Source of the DNA: Actinomyces wuliandei
Lineage (GTDB): Bacteria > Actinomycetota > Actinomycetes > Actinomycetales > Actinomycetaceae
Length of the DNA stretch: 64,000 nt
Reading direction: 5' to 3'
NCBI RefSeq assembly: GCF_004010955.1
Contig: NZ_CP025227.1
Coordinates: 496,001 to 560,000 of the forward strand
Position numbers and translations under genes: made by a program. Below are positions 7,138 to 16,185 of the stretch, one piece after another (the stretch's first letter is position 1; the number at the start of each line of letters is the position of its first letter). The notes below the pieces were generated by a model. The model was not told the DNA's origin, searched no databases, and was given only the letters and a program-made list of their open reading frames with translations.

Positions 7138-10100
7138 AGGCCTGCTCTGCGTGCCCATCATGGACACGGCTCATAAAGCGTTCAAATACTTCCAGGAAGT
7201 GGTTGGCGTGCGTTAGATACGGAAAGTGGCCCGCACCTGTGACGCATTCCAGACTGGCATTGCTGACCGCATCCGCGATCTCTGGAGAATGACGAGGTGA
7301 GATAATCTGGTCGACATCTCCGAAGACGCATAGCGTCGGTGCCACGACGCGTTCGAGAATGGGTTTGAGAGAGTTCTTTGTAGCCTCATTTAGGGATCGC
7401 AGTGCAGCGAGGAAGTTTACTTTCTGCGAGGAAAGCAGTACAGCGCGACTGTCCTCAACACGCGATCGCATCTCCTTGTCCCCGTCCTGCGGCTCCGCAG
7501 CGAGAACCGCGTCGAAGTCCTGGTGCAACGTGGCGACGGAAGACTCCGCCAACTGCATAAACTCGTCCGAGCTCATGGTCGACGGGTCCCCAGCCTCAAG
7601 GTCCGAGGCGTCATGGAAAGCGCCAACGAGAGTCAACGATCGGGTCAGATCCGGATAGTCCGCAGCGAAGTGTGTCGCTGACACAGATCCAAGGCACGAA
7701 GCCAGAAGGTGGTACGGGCCACTGATGTCCAGGCTCCTCGTCACATCGCGAAAGATCCGCGCGATGTCTCTGTTTCCACATCCGGACACCGCGTCACTCA
7801 GCCCATACCCCGGCGGATGCACCACCACTAGGCGGAACTGCTCACATAGCCTCGAGGACAGGAGATGCATCCACACCGGCGCCGTCAGCGCCACCGCAGA
7901 GAAGATGAGTACGGGCTCACCCTCGCCAACAGAGAAGTACTCGATCCGCCCCTCCTCAAGCGACACGGTGCCGTGCGTCAGGGCACTGCCTTCAGCCACG
8001 GCACTCTCCTCAGGATGCCCACTCTCCAGTTCACCGCTGTCAAGCAAGTCGGGGTAACAGCGCAGATACTCCTCAGTCTCTGCAGGAGAAACCACGCGGA
8101 GAGTTCGGACAGTGGGGGTTCTCGCCGCAGGGATTCCTGTGTCGGACGATGTGGAGTCTTGCGTTGCGCTCTCTTCTCTGCCCCTACCTTTCGAGAGCGG
8201 AGTTACGCCTGCAGTGGGCGAGAGTGCTTGTGCCACCTGGGGATGGTCTCGATCAAGGGCCTCTGCGATTGCCCGTACGGTGTTGTTTTCTAGGAGCAGG
8301 GCGGTAGGCACGGGCCCCAGCCGCTCCTCCATTGTGGCCTGGATGTTCACGACAAGCAGTGAATCGACGCCATAGTTGAGCAGGTCCACATCGGGGTCCA
8401 GATCAGCAACGTCAGCCTTGAGCATCTCCGCGAACAAGGCACGGAGCCCCCCGACCGTGTCCCGGATGTCAGACATTCCAGTTCGAGCTGACGGCAGGGG
8501 CATGGGGCCCCCTCGGGATTCTTGTCTCGTCGCGCTCTCTGTGGACTGCGGCTGCGGGGCGGGCCCAGCGGATGGCTCCTCGTTGTCGATAGCACGAGGT
8601 TCATCCCGCCGTGCCACTGCCGGCAACAGTTCGAAACCCATCCTCCGAAGAGCGGGCTCGTCCGCAACGGGCACGAGTGTTCCCGTCAGGTCCGCTCCAA
8701 GGACACTATTGAGTACATGGAGCCCTTGGTCAACCGATAGGCGGCCGATGCCTTTAGCCTCAAGCATCGATGCCACTGAGTCGTCTATCCCTTCCCAGAA
8801 CCCCCAATTGATGGCAGAGACATTGAGTCCGTGGACACGCGCCTCAGCGGCGGCACCTACCTGGTACGAGCATGACGCCGTATAAGCTGACCAACCTGCA
8901 CTACCCACCGGAACGTCGACTGTCGAGAACAGCACAGCGAAGGAGATCGGGTGCTGACGCATTAGCGCGATAACCGAGTCCGTCCCGGCGATCTTGCCAC
9001 GAAGAAGCTCCCGGAAGTCTTCCGCAGTGAGGTCCGGGATCCTGCGGATATCTCTGGTCATGGCCAGGTGGAGGATCCCGTGGACGGGGCCCATCCTCTC
9101 AATCGAGTGGTGGTACGCCTCCTCGAACGCCCTAGCATCGGCTACGTCCGCACGGACATGCAGAAACTGACCTCCTGCCTCGCGGACCTCGCGAGCGACC
9201 TTCTCTGCCTGCTGGCTGAGCTCACCGCGCGAGACCCATGTGATCCGTGCCCTCTTGCTTCTCGCCAACGCAAGTGAGAGCTGGCGTCCTACTGTTCCGT
9301 TCCCGCCGACAAGGAGGTAGTGGCCCTCCTCCTGGAACTGCTCCTCAGGAGGAGGGAGCTCCCGCCGTTCCTGTATGTGCTCTTGATACAGTTGACCGGA
9401 ATAGAGGGCGTAAGGACGATCATGATCACTCCACTGAGGGCACTCAGCAACCCATGCCGCGGTCTCGGCAGTCAACGGCTGCCCGGTCTCGATGTCGAGG
9501 TGCGCAATAGGGCGGTCGCACTCACGGGCCAGCGTCCGGACGTATCCCCCTAGCCCGGTAGCCGCAGGAGCTTGGTCGGCGGCTGGTGCAGCCCCGCGAG
9601 TAACCACTGTGAAGGAGGCCCGCTTGTCATGGAGCAGATCTCGAGCGATAGCCTGCTGGGCGAGCTGATGCAGCAGAATCAGCTCGTCCGCCGCCTGAGA
9701 GGGATCACCGGAACTCAGGAAGACGATGGTCTCGGGATCTTCGGCCAGCTCCAGACACGCCCGAGCAGCCAAGTCATCAGCAAGCGCCACCGTCCAGTTT
9801 CCATCCGCCTGAAGCGCGGAGACAGCGGAGGGTTTTACCACGATGGTCTGGCAGCTAGCCTGGCGGTACTGGGGCGTCGCAGCGATCACCCGCGCATCCA
9901 TTTCCGACGGTGCCACGATGAGGACGCGTTGGATCGGCCTGGTCCGGTCCTCTTTCGTGACGGGCCTGGCGATGGCGTTCCACTGACTCTCGAAGTACCG
10001 GGGTGTGCGGCTGTCGGTGGACCCAACAGGCAGTCGCCCCAACGATGCGACTCGTGTGCAGGTGAGGATCGGACTGCCCTCTGCGCTGACGAGCACCACC

Positions 10101-13100
10101 TCAAACGCCCCGGGCGCTTCAGCACGGGCGATGATTCGTCCAGCTCGCGGTACCGCAGCGTGTCGAATGACCCGCCCCAAGATGGCTGGCGATCCCTCAA
10201 CATGGCCGCCGACCAGGTCGATGATGGCTTGGAGCGCGGCACCAAGGTCGTTCTCGATGCCGTTAGAGAAGTCACCTTCCAACACGGTCTTACCGCTATC
10301 GCCGGCACGAGCACGAGGCTCGATCAAGGGACCACTCGGGACTCGATACGGCGCAAGAAAGCCCTGCAGGACGGCCTCGTCACCGATGTATCCCTCGACC
10401 AGGACCCCTGTCTCGGCACTTACATCGATGCTGATTGCACTGAGCTCCGAGCCCTCAAGAGTGTTCTTGTCTAGGAGAGCCCAACTCGGGGACAGCCCAG
10501 CCACAATGGAAGAGGAGTTGTCAGGCTCGATTGCCTCAATCACGCCGCTAATGACCCGGGCCTGCGCACCAAGCTCGCGCCGCCCACTCGGGGCAAGCGA
10601 GAGTGTTGGCTTCCCCCGCTCAACCGATTGACCCAGATCAACGGACGAATGGTTGCTCGAGCCGTGCGGGTTCTGCGGCTCCAAGGGCGTGGGCCGCTGA
10701 GTGGGCGCCCAGCACACCTGATGATCAAACGGATAGAGAGGGAGGTCCACATGCATTGGGATGTTTCCTGCATGGTCCTCAAACGCGATGTTCAGGCCAC
10801 TGGCCCAGAACTCGGCGATGCGTTCCAGTCGCCGCCCCTCTAGGAGCTGTGCGATAAAGCCCTCGCGGACCTCACCCGCAAGTCGCGCTGCCTCATCAGC
10901 AGTCGCGTTCCCGACGAAGACCGTCTCGCCACTGCAGTCCTCGCCTGCGACAAGCTGGTTGAGGATGGACAGCAGGTCGTGCTGGTCTCCAGTAACAACA
11001 GCAACGCGGTGGCGATGGAAGTCTCGCGCGATCTGCGTCGTACGAGCAACCGATTGCAGCCACGCCCGCTCAGCACTGATGCTACTCGGCAAGCAGCCCG
11101 GAACAGCGCGGAACTGAACCTCCTCAACGACGTCGTCAACGGCAAGGTTATGCTCGAGCCCTGACTCAGGGAACCATACTCCTGCACGTTCAGCAATGAG
11201 CTCTCGTAGGGAGCTGGCGCCCCCAGTCTCAGCAAGAAGATCAGCAAGCCGGTCACTACCTCGAATGTGTCGAGGCGCTACTCCCGCCGCGTCCGCGATG
11301 GCCTGGATTACCGCTTCCCGCACCGCCTGGGCGTGCTCGCCCGAATGACGTGAGGAGAAGTTTTCCAGGAGATGCACGTACGCTCCGAGAAGCAGTCGGA
11401 GCGATGCCTCCGACGCGGCAGAGAAAAGAAAAAGCTCCTCCGCTTCGGGGGCCGCCGCCGGAACCGAGTCTTCCTCGTGCACGGACTCGATCAGGGCATG
11501 CGCGTTGGCTCCGCCCGCGCCGAAGCAATTGATCATCGCGCGGTATGGCTCGGCAAGACCGTCGGCACCAACGCGTGGCTTCCACGGCTCGAGGTGCACT
11601 TGCAACTCAAGTGGTGAGTCCTCGAAGGTGATGTTGGGATTGACGTCCGCAGCGTGGATCGACGGAGCGAGTCGATGATGCCGCATCTGCTCTAGCGTCT
11701 TGATGACGCTTGCCACACCGGCAGCCGACTCTGCATGCCCGATGTTCGATTTCACCGACCCGATTGGGATGTCCGACCTACTTGCCCCCCTTCGCTTGAG
11801 TGCTTCGCTCAGTGCCCGGACCTCAATCGGATCACCAAGCTTTGTTCCGGGGGCATGGGCCTCTACATAGTCGATGCTGTCTGCAGAGATCCCAGTGGCG
11901 TCGAACGTCCCATCGATGAGGCGGGACTGTGCCTCCACGTTGGGCATTGTCATGTTGTTGACTGTACCGCCATGGTTAACACCTGAGTGTCTTAGAACGC
12001 CAAGGATCCTGTCCCCGTCACGGCGCGCTGCACGTAGTGACTTCAGAACCAACGCCCCCGAGGCCTCAGCCGGCACATACCCATCTGCGTCTGCCGCGAA
12101 AGGACGGCATCGTCCGCTGCGAGCCGCGAATCCTGTGCGGCTCAACACGAAGTATTTGTTCGGGTGCGTTGTAAGGTTTACGCCACCGGCGACCGCCATG
12201 TCGCATTCACCGTTCAGAATGCTCTGCGCCCCCAGATGAAGAGTGGTGAGAGAGCCGGAACACATTGTGTCTACTGGCAGCGACGGGCCAGTTAGGTCTA
12301 GCGCATAGGACGCCCTGTTTGCGATGGTCGCGTAGGACCCGCCCGCCTCCGCAGTCATGGAGCCGTAGTGCTGATACGAACCCCACATGACAGCAACGAA
12401 AAGGCCTACCTGAAGCCCCTCTCGCCTCCGCCGCGGATATTGAGCATCCTCAAGCGCGTGGTACACAGTCTCTAGGAATACACGTTCTTGGGGGTCCACC
12501 GACTCCGCCTCGAGCCTTGACATGCGGAAGAACGAAGGATCGAACAGACGATGGTCCGGGATGAATCCACCCCACTTGCAATAGGATGTACCTGCGATTC
12601 CTGCCCGCTCATCCCAGAAGTCTCGCCAGTCCCATAGCCGGTCGGGAATCACCTCAATGCAATCATCGCCTTGCGTCAGATGGCTCCAAAACTCCGCCAC
12701 ACTCCCAGCCTTCGGAAACTGTCCAGCCATTCCGATGATGGCCACGTCACCGCTTCGGGAAACCTCGGGCTCCTCGAGCGGACGAGTCTCAGTGGTGGCA
12801 GCGAGGGCCGTCTCACTAGGGACGGTTGCCTGCGTAGAGGCGCCCTTTAGGGTTCTACTGTCTGCGTTGACAGAGTGAACTACCTCACTGCTGAACCCTG
12901 GAGCGAAAATGGGAGGAAGAATCCCTGTTGTGCCGCGTGCATCCAAGGAGCGATCCGCGCGGTTCACAACAGGCTGAGGCGTGGCGCTCGCGTCTATGAA
13001 TGGAGCCACGCCATCCTCGTCAGCGTGGCGCCCTTTCTTTGCCGAGCCGCCGTCAAGGTCAAGCGAGTCGCCACGCTCAGTCCCCTCGCCACCCCGAATC

Positions 13101-13330
13101 GAGGAGAGGTGCGTGACCAGCGACCCGAGCGTATCGAATTCAAGCATCAGGGACTTGCTCAGCGGACCGAAGTGCTTCTCGAGACGCTCGACAATCCCCA
13201 CACTCAGGACGGACTCAATCCCAATGTCACGAAGCCGTGTCTCTGCCTTGAGGCTCTCGACAGGAAAACCGGTCTCCGCCTCGATCGCGTTTGACACGAG
13301 CTCGTTGCACACCTCGGGCGTGTTCGACAT
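7136..13330 (-). CDS. AT-less single-module polyketide synthase (ACP-KS-DH-like-KR-ACP-hydrolase)
   Basis: From the ATG at 13330 (GGGGAGG about 7 nt upstream; an earlier in-frame start lacks support) the protein has 2064 residues. Order: ACP with GIES (Ser40); KS about 195-618 with VDTMCSGS (Cys357), EAH (His492) and SNIGH (His532); post-KS linker ending in YPFDHQVCW (about 870) and containing no AT; a poorly conserved dehydratase-like segment about 915-1100 in which I see no HxxxGxxxxP motif; KR with GGNGTVG (1342-1348) and Tyr1483; ACP with YGVDS (Ser1657); and a C-terminal alpha/beta hydrolase about 1785-2060. The first ACP probably carries the starter, the KS/KR module adds one malonyl unit from the discrete AT, and the hydrolase releases product. 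The hydrolase nucleophile is Cys1879 (ASCLG) instead of Ser. The altered KS motif (HAPGT for HGTGT) keeps its His, so the KS looks active. Confidence 0.92.
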   Translation of the reverse strand: MSNTPEVCNELVSNAIEAETGFPVESLKAETRLRDIGIESVLSVGIVERLEKHFGPLSKSLMLEFDTLGSLVTHLSSIRGGEGTERGDSLDLDGGSAKKGRHADEDGVAPFIDASATPQPVVNRADRSLDARGTTGILPPIFAPGFSSEVVHSVNADSRTLKGASTQATVPSETALAATTETRPLEEPEVSRSGDVAIIGMAGQFPKAGSVAEFWSHLTQGDDCIEVIPDRLWDWRDFWDERAGIAGTSYCKWGGFIPDHRLFDPSFFRMSRLEAESVDPQERVFLETVYHALEDAQYPRRRREGLQVGLFVAVMWGSYQHYGSMTAEAGGSYATIANRASYALDLTGPSLPVDTMCSGSLTTLHLGAQSILNGECDMAVAGGVNLTTHPNKYFVLSRTGFAARSGRCRPFAADADGYVPAEASGALVLKSLRAARRDGDRILGVLRHSGVNHGGTVNNMTMPNVEAQSRLIDGTFDATGISADSIDYVEAHAPGTKLGDPIEVRALSEALKRRGASRSDIPIGSVKSNIGHAESAAGVASVIKTLEQMRHHRLAPSIHAADVNPNITFEDSPLELQVHLEPWKPRVGADGLAEPYRAMINCFGAGGANAHALIESVHEEDSVPAAAPEAEELFLFSAASEASLRLLLGAYVHLLENFSSRHSGEHAQAVREAVIQAIADAAGVAPRHIRGSDRLADLLAETGGASSLRELIAERAGVWFPESGLEHNLAVDDVVEEVQFRAVPGCLPSSISAERAWLQSVARTTQIARDFHRHRVAVVTGDQHDLLSILNQLVAGEDCSGETVFVGNATADEAARLAGEVREGFIAQLLEGRRLERIAEFWASGLNIAFEDHAGNIPMHVDLPLYPFDHQVCWAPTQRPTPLEPQNPHGSSNHSSVDLGQSVERGKPTLSLAPSGRRELGAQARVISGVIEAIEPDNSSSIVAGLSPSWALLDKNTLEGSELSAISIDVSAETGVLVEGYIGDEAVLQGFLAPYRVPSGPLIEPRARAGDSGKTVLEGDFSNGIENDLGAALQAIIDLVGGHVEGSPAILGRVIRHAAVPRAGRIIARAEAPGAFEVVLVSAEGSPILTCTRVASLGRLPVGSTDSRTPRYFESQWNAIARPVTKEDRTRPIQRVLIVAPSEMDARVIAATPQYRQASCQTIVVKPSAVSALQADGNWTVALADDLAARACLELAEDPETIVFLSSGDPSQAADELILLHQLAQQAIARDLLHDKRASFTVVTRGAAPAADQAPAATGLGGYVRTLARECDRPIAHLDIETGQPLTAETAAWVAECPQWSDHDRPYALYSGQLYQEHIQERRELPPPEEQFQEEGHYLLVGGNGTVGRQLSLALARSKRARITWVSRGELSQQAEKVAREVREAGGQFLHVRADVADARAFEEAYHHSIERMGPVHGILHLAMTRDIRRIPDLTAEDFRELLRGKIAGTDSVIALMRQHPISFAVLFSTVDVPVGSAGWSAYTASCSYQVGAAAEARVHGLNVSAINWGFWEGIDDSVASMLEAKGIGRLSVDQGLHVLNSVLGADLTGTLVPVADEPALRRMGFELLPAVARRDEPRAIDNEEPSAGPAPQPQSTESATRQESRGGPMPLPSARTGMSDIRDTVGGLRALFAEMLKADVADLDPDVDLLNYGVDSLLVVNIQATMEERLGPVPTALLLENNTVRAIAEALDRDHPQVAQALSPTAGVTPLSKGRGREESATQDSTSSDTGIPAARTPTVRTLRVVSPAETEEYLRCYPDLLDSGELESGHPEESAVAEGSALTHGTVSLEEGRIEYFSVGEGEPVLIFSAVALTAPVWMHLLSSRLCEQFRLVVVHPPGYGLSDAVSGCGNRDIARIFRDVTRSLDISGPYHLLASCLGSVSATHFAADYPDLTRSLTLVGAFHDASDLEAGDPSTMSSDEFMQLAESSVATLHQDFDAVLAAEPQDGDKEMRSRVEDSRAVLLSSQKVNFLAALRSLNEATKNSLKPILERVVAPTLCVFGDVDQIISPRHSPEIADAVSNASLECVTGAGHFPYLTHANHFLEVFERFMSRVHDGHAEQA

Positions 13331-13530
13331 TCTGGGCCCTCCCCACCTTGGACGTGCTCCGCTTATCCACCCAACTGGCGACCGCCATTTGGGCCTCTCG
13401 GGGCTCACTGACAGCGTCCCCCGGTATCACGCTCCAGCGCCTAGACCGGGCTCCCCGGCCCCGCCCATACCCTGGCTACGCGACGCGAATGTCCGTCTAT
13501 CTTATCACACCGCGAACCGCGCGGACAACC

Positions 13531-15029
13531 GGCTCTTCGTGTTTGGGGTGTGGTAAGTGAGGGTTATTGGTGTGTTAGGGCTGGGGGTGGTGGGCGCGTC
13601 GTTACGGCGGGTAGGGGTTGAGGTCCCTGGATGATGGGAGCTGCTAGACAACCGTCACGAGAGACCTCGACGCGCCTGAGACTACCGTTACTGGCCCTGA
13701 TCTGACGACCTTCCGGGGCCTGGACGCCCTGGGGCTGACCGCGGTGGGCTAGCACCTCACCCCGACGAGAGCCATTGTGGAGTGCCGCATGCCGACCGGG
13801 TTTGAGGACCTGTTCTGCAAGGCCTGCGGGGCTCAGGGGCAGGCTCGTGGGACGGTGTCCCGGCCTGGCCCATATACCGACGGGATGGCGACCCACGAAG
13901 CTGGCGGTGCGCGTGCGGCGCTTCGCCTGCACCCACTGCCGCCGGGTGTGGAGACAGGACACCTCAGCCCTGGCCCAGCCGCGGGCGCGGCTGACGCGCT
14001 CAGCGGTGGAGTGGGGGATGCGTGCCCTTGCCCTGGAGTGCATGTCGGTCTCCCGGGTAGCAGCCGCCCTGGGGATCTTCTGGCATACCGCCAACAACGC
14101 AATACTGACCCTGGCCGAGCAGATCCTCAACGAGACGCCCGACCGACTCAAGGGGGTGGAGGTTCTTGGAGCTGACGAGCACGTGTGGTACCACACCAGG
14201 CGTGGTGACTGCTATGTCACCGTGATCATTGACCTGACCCCCGTGCGCGACCGGACGGGACCGGCTCGCCTGCTGGGTATGGTCCCGGGCCGGTCCAGGA
14301 AGGCCCTCAGGACCTGGCTCGCCCAGCGCGACCAGGACTGGCGTGAGCAGGTTGAGGTGGCGGCGACGGGGCGGTTTCACCGGGTTCAAGAACGCCGTCG
14401 GCGAGGAGATCCCACAGGCCCGGGCGGTCATGGACCCCTACGCGCGTCGTGTCCCTGGCAGGAGACAAGCTCGATGAGTGCCGCCGCATCCAACGAGCGA
14501 TCACGGGCCAACGGGGCCAGGCGGGTGACCAGCTCTACCGGGCCAGACGCACCCTACTGACCGGGGCCGGCCTGCTCACCGACGCCCAGGCCGAGCGCCT
14601 GGAGAACCTCTTCGCTGATGATCGCCACGCTGCGGTCCGGGCCGCCTGGGGCCTCTACCAGCGCCTCATCCAGGCCTACAGAGCCGAGGACCCAGGCCTG
14701 GGAAAGTACCTGATGCAACGGCTCATCGACTCCTTGAGGCAGGCCGTCCCCGACGGGCTGGAGGAGATCCAGGCACTGGCCAGGACCCTGACCGAAAGAG
14801 CCGCCGACACCCCTGGCCTACTTCGACCACCCCCGCACCTCCAACGGCCCCACCGAAGCCATCAACGGGCGCCTCGAGCACCTGCGCGGCATCGCCCTGG
14901 GATTCCGAAACCTCACCAGCTACACCACCCGCAGCCTCATCCACACCGGATGCCTTAAGGACCACCTGACAGAAACCACCTAAACCAGCCAATAAGCCCC
15001 GCCTACCACACCCTCAAGCACGAAGAGCC
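13531..15029. mobile_element. ISL3-family-like insertion element, inactive
   Basis: The element is bounded by near-perfect terminal inverted repeats. The left end (13531-13555) starts GGCTCTTCGTGTTTGGGG and the right end (15004-15029), read on the minus strand, starts GGCTCTTCGTGCTTGAGGG; they differ by one substitution and one indel. It carries one broken transposase on the plus strand. The 8-bp sequences directly outside the two ends do not match, so no target-site duplication is visible. The right end lies 3 bp from the stop codon of the DHQ-synthase-like gene, and the left end 200 bp upstream of the PKS start, so it sits inside the biosynthetic operon in the opposite orientation. Confidence 0.85.
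13670..14983 (+). pseudogene. ISL3-family transposase, multiply frameshifted
   Basis: Reading across frames reconstructs a typical ISL3 transposase: an N-terminal stretch (LDALGLTAVG, an in-frame TAG at about 13750), a zinc-binding CKACGAQG, LAHIPTGWRPTKLAVRVRRFACTHC, the DDE-domain landmark VEVLGADEHVW, then GFTGFKNAVGEE, LAGDKLDECRR and a C-terminal NGPTEAINGRLEHLRG. Continuity needs frame changes near 13862, 14370, 14445 and 14815. With four frameshifts and one nonsense codon it cannot be functional. The boundary at the 5' end is approximate. Confidence 0.85.
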
Positions 15030-15032
15030 CCC

Positions 15033-16181
15033 TTACCATTCCTCGATGGTCTCAGAGACTGCGATTCCCACGTGCCGCCCTGGCTCCGCTAGATGAGCGA
15101 GCACCTCGTCTCCGGGCTTAAGCTCCGTGATGTTTCGAACCGACCCATCCGCTCCAAAGATACGGACATGCCAGTCGTCTTGCATGAGGATGTTGATGCG
15201 TTCGCCGCTCTCGAACTCAGCCTCCAGTAGCCGAAGCGGCCTAACCTCTGTCTTTACACGCCCAACGGGGACGTTCCGAGAGACGCCTTCAGTACTGACT
15301 ACAGAGACTAAGGCGCCGGCCCTAAGCTCTGACATGTACTGCGTTCGCCCATCGGAGGAATAAACATAACTATGAATACCGCCTGCGTTGATGCGGAAGG
15401 GTCGCTTTTCCATGTAGGGGAGGAAAAACACCTCGGAGCAACAAAGGAAACCGCCCTGCGATGTTGATCCGACTATCATCCCCTCGGATTCGCTGAACAA
15501 AGTGGCTGTGTCGATACAGCTTCGTTGACCCATGCCGACCGCCCTGCTCTGGGTGATGCGAGCCGTCTGAAGCGTTAGTGTGCGCGAAGCGGCCGCCTCA
15601 ATGACCTCCATAAAGGAGGCCATGGCCGCGTGCGAGGATGGCGTGAAGACAACTCCATCGCTCCCGTTTTCCATGACACCCAGTGAGATGCGAGCTGCCT
15701 CGACCCCGTCCTCCTTAGGAATGTCCTTCAGCACGATTGTCTGAGAATTCTGAAGCTCTGCAATGACGAGCTCCATCGGAATGTTCGTGGGATCCGTAAA
15801 GCGAAGAAGCACAAAACGGTTAGCCCGGGCATTGTCAATGGCCGCGTGGAGCGATTCGCCGTCTGTGATGCTCGCGTCCAAGCACGTAAGGATCCCCCGC
15901 TGACGCGCCACCTCGAGGACCTCTGCGCAATCGCTTAGGATGACGAGACGGTTCGCGTCGTCCCACTCGTCGAGAAACTCGTCCGTCTCGTTAGCGTGAA
16001 GCTGAACGACCCGCAACAGTGAGGGTGAGAGACGCTGGTCGTACTCCACCGCCTCGTCGGGACTGAGAATCGCACCGGTGAACTGCGAGTGACCGAGACG
16101 ATCGATCAGATCGGTGTCCAGGAGGTCTCGTGCGGAAAACCAAGCATGGACGCTGACTGTTGGGTCTTTCTGGACTCTCAT
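15033..16181 (-). CDS. 3-dehydroquinate synthase II-like enzyme (GriH-like, predicted 3,4-AHBA synthase)
   Basis: The 382-residue protein matches the archaeal-type DHQ synthase II family rather than AroB. The conserved block reads VGMGQRSCIDTATLF, then EGMIVGSTSQGGFLC, KRPFRINAGGIHSYV, YMSELRAGALVSVV and PVGRVKTEVRPL. GriH of grixazone biosynthesis is in this family and turns the GriI product into 3-amino-4-hydroxybenzoate; the aldolase gene at 2263-3090 completes the pair. A TTG lies one codon upstream, but the ATG at 16181 is preferred because GGAG lies about 8 nt before it. It starts 4 nt after the MFS stop, so both are one transcript. The stop codon is 3 bp from the ISL3 right end, but the protein appears full length. 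Confidence 0.88.
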   Translation of the reverse strand: MRVQKDPTVSVHAWFSARDLLDTDLIDRLGHSQFTGAILSPDEAVEYDQRLSPSLLRVVQLHANETDEFLDEWDDANRLVILSDCAEVLEVARQRGILTCLDASITDGESLHAAIDNARANRFVLLRFTDPTNIPMELVIAELQNSQTIVLKDIPKEDGVEAARISLGVMENGSDGVVFTPSSHAAMASFMEVIEAAASRTLTLQTARITQSRAVGMGQRSCIDTATLFSESEGMIVGSTSQGGFLCCSEVFFLPYMEKRPFRINAGGIHSYVYSSDGRTQYMSELRAGALVSVVSTEGVSRNVPVGRVKTEVRPLRLLEAEFESGERINILMQDDWHVRIFGADGSVRNITELKPGDEVLAHLAEPGRHVGIAVSETIEEW

Positions 16182-16185
16182 CAAA

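Noticed and set aside
7123-7167. Monooxygenase start at 7167 inside the PKS gene
   Set aside because: The ATG at 7122 has an AAGGAG site at good spacing, and the extra 15 residues are not family-like.
11900-11960. Possible inactive KS because the HGTGT motif is altered to HAPGT
   Set aside because: The catalytic His of that motif, the active-site Cys and the second His (SNIGH) are all present, so inactivity is not supported.
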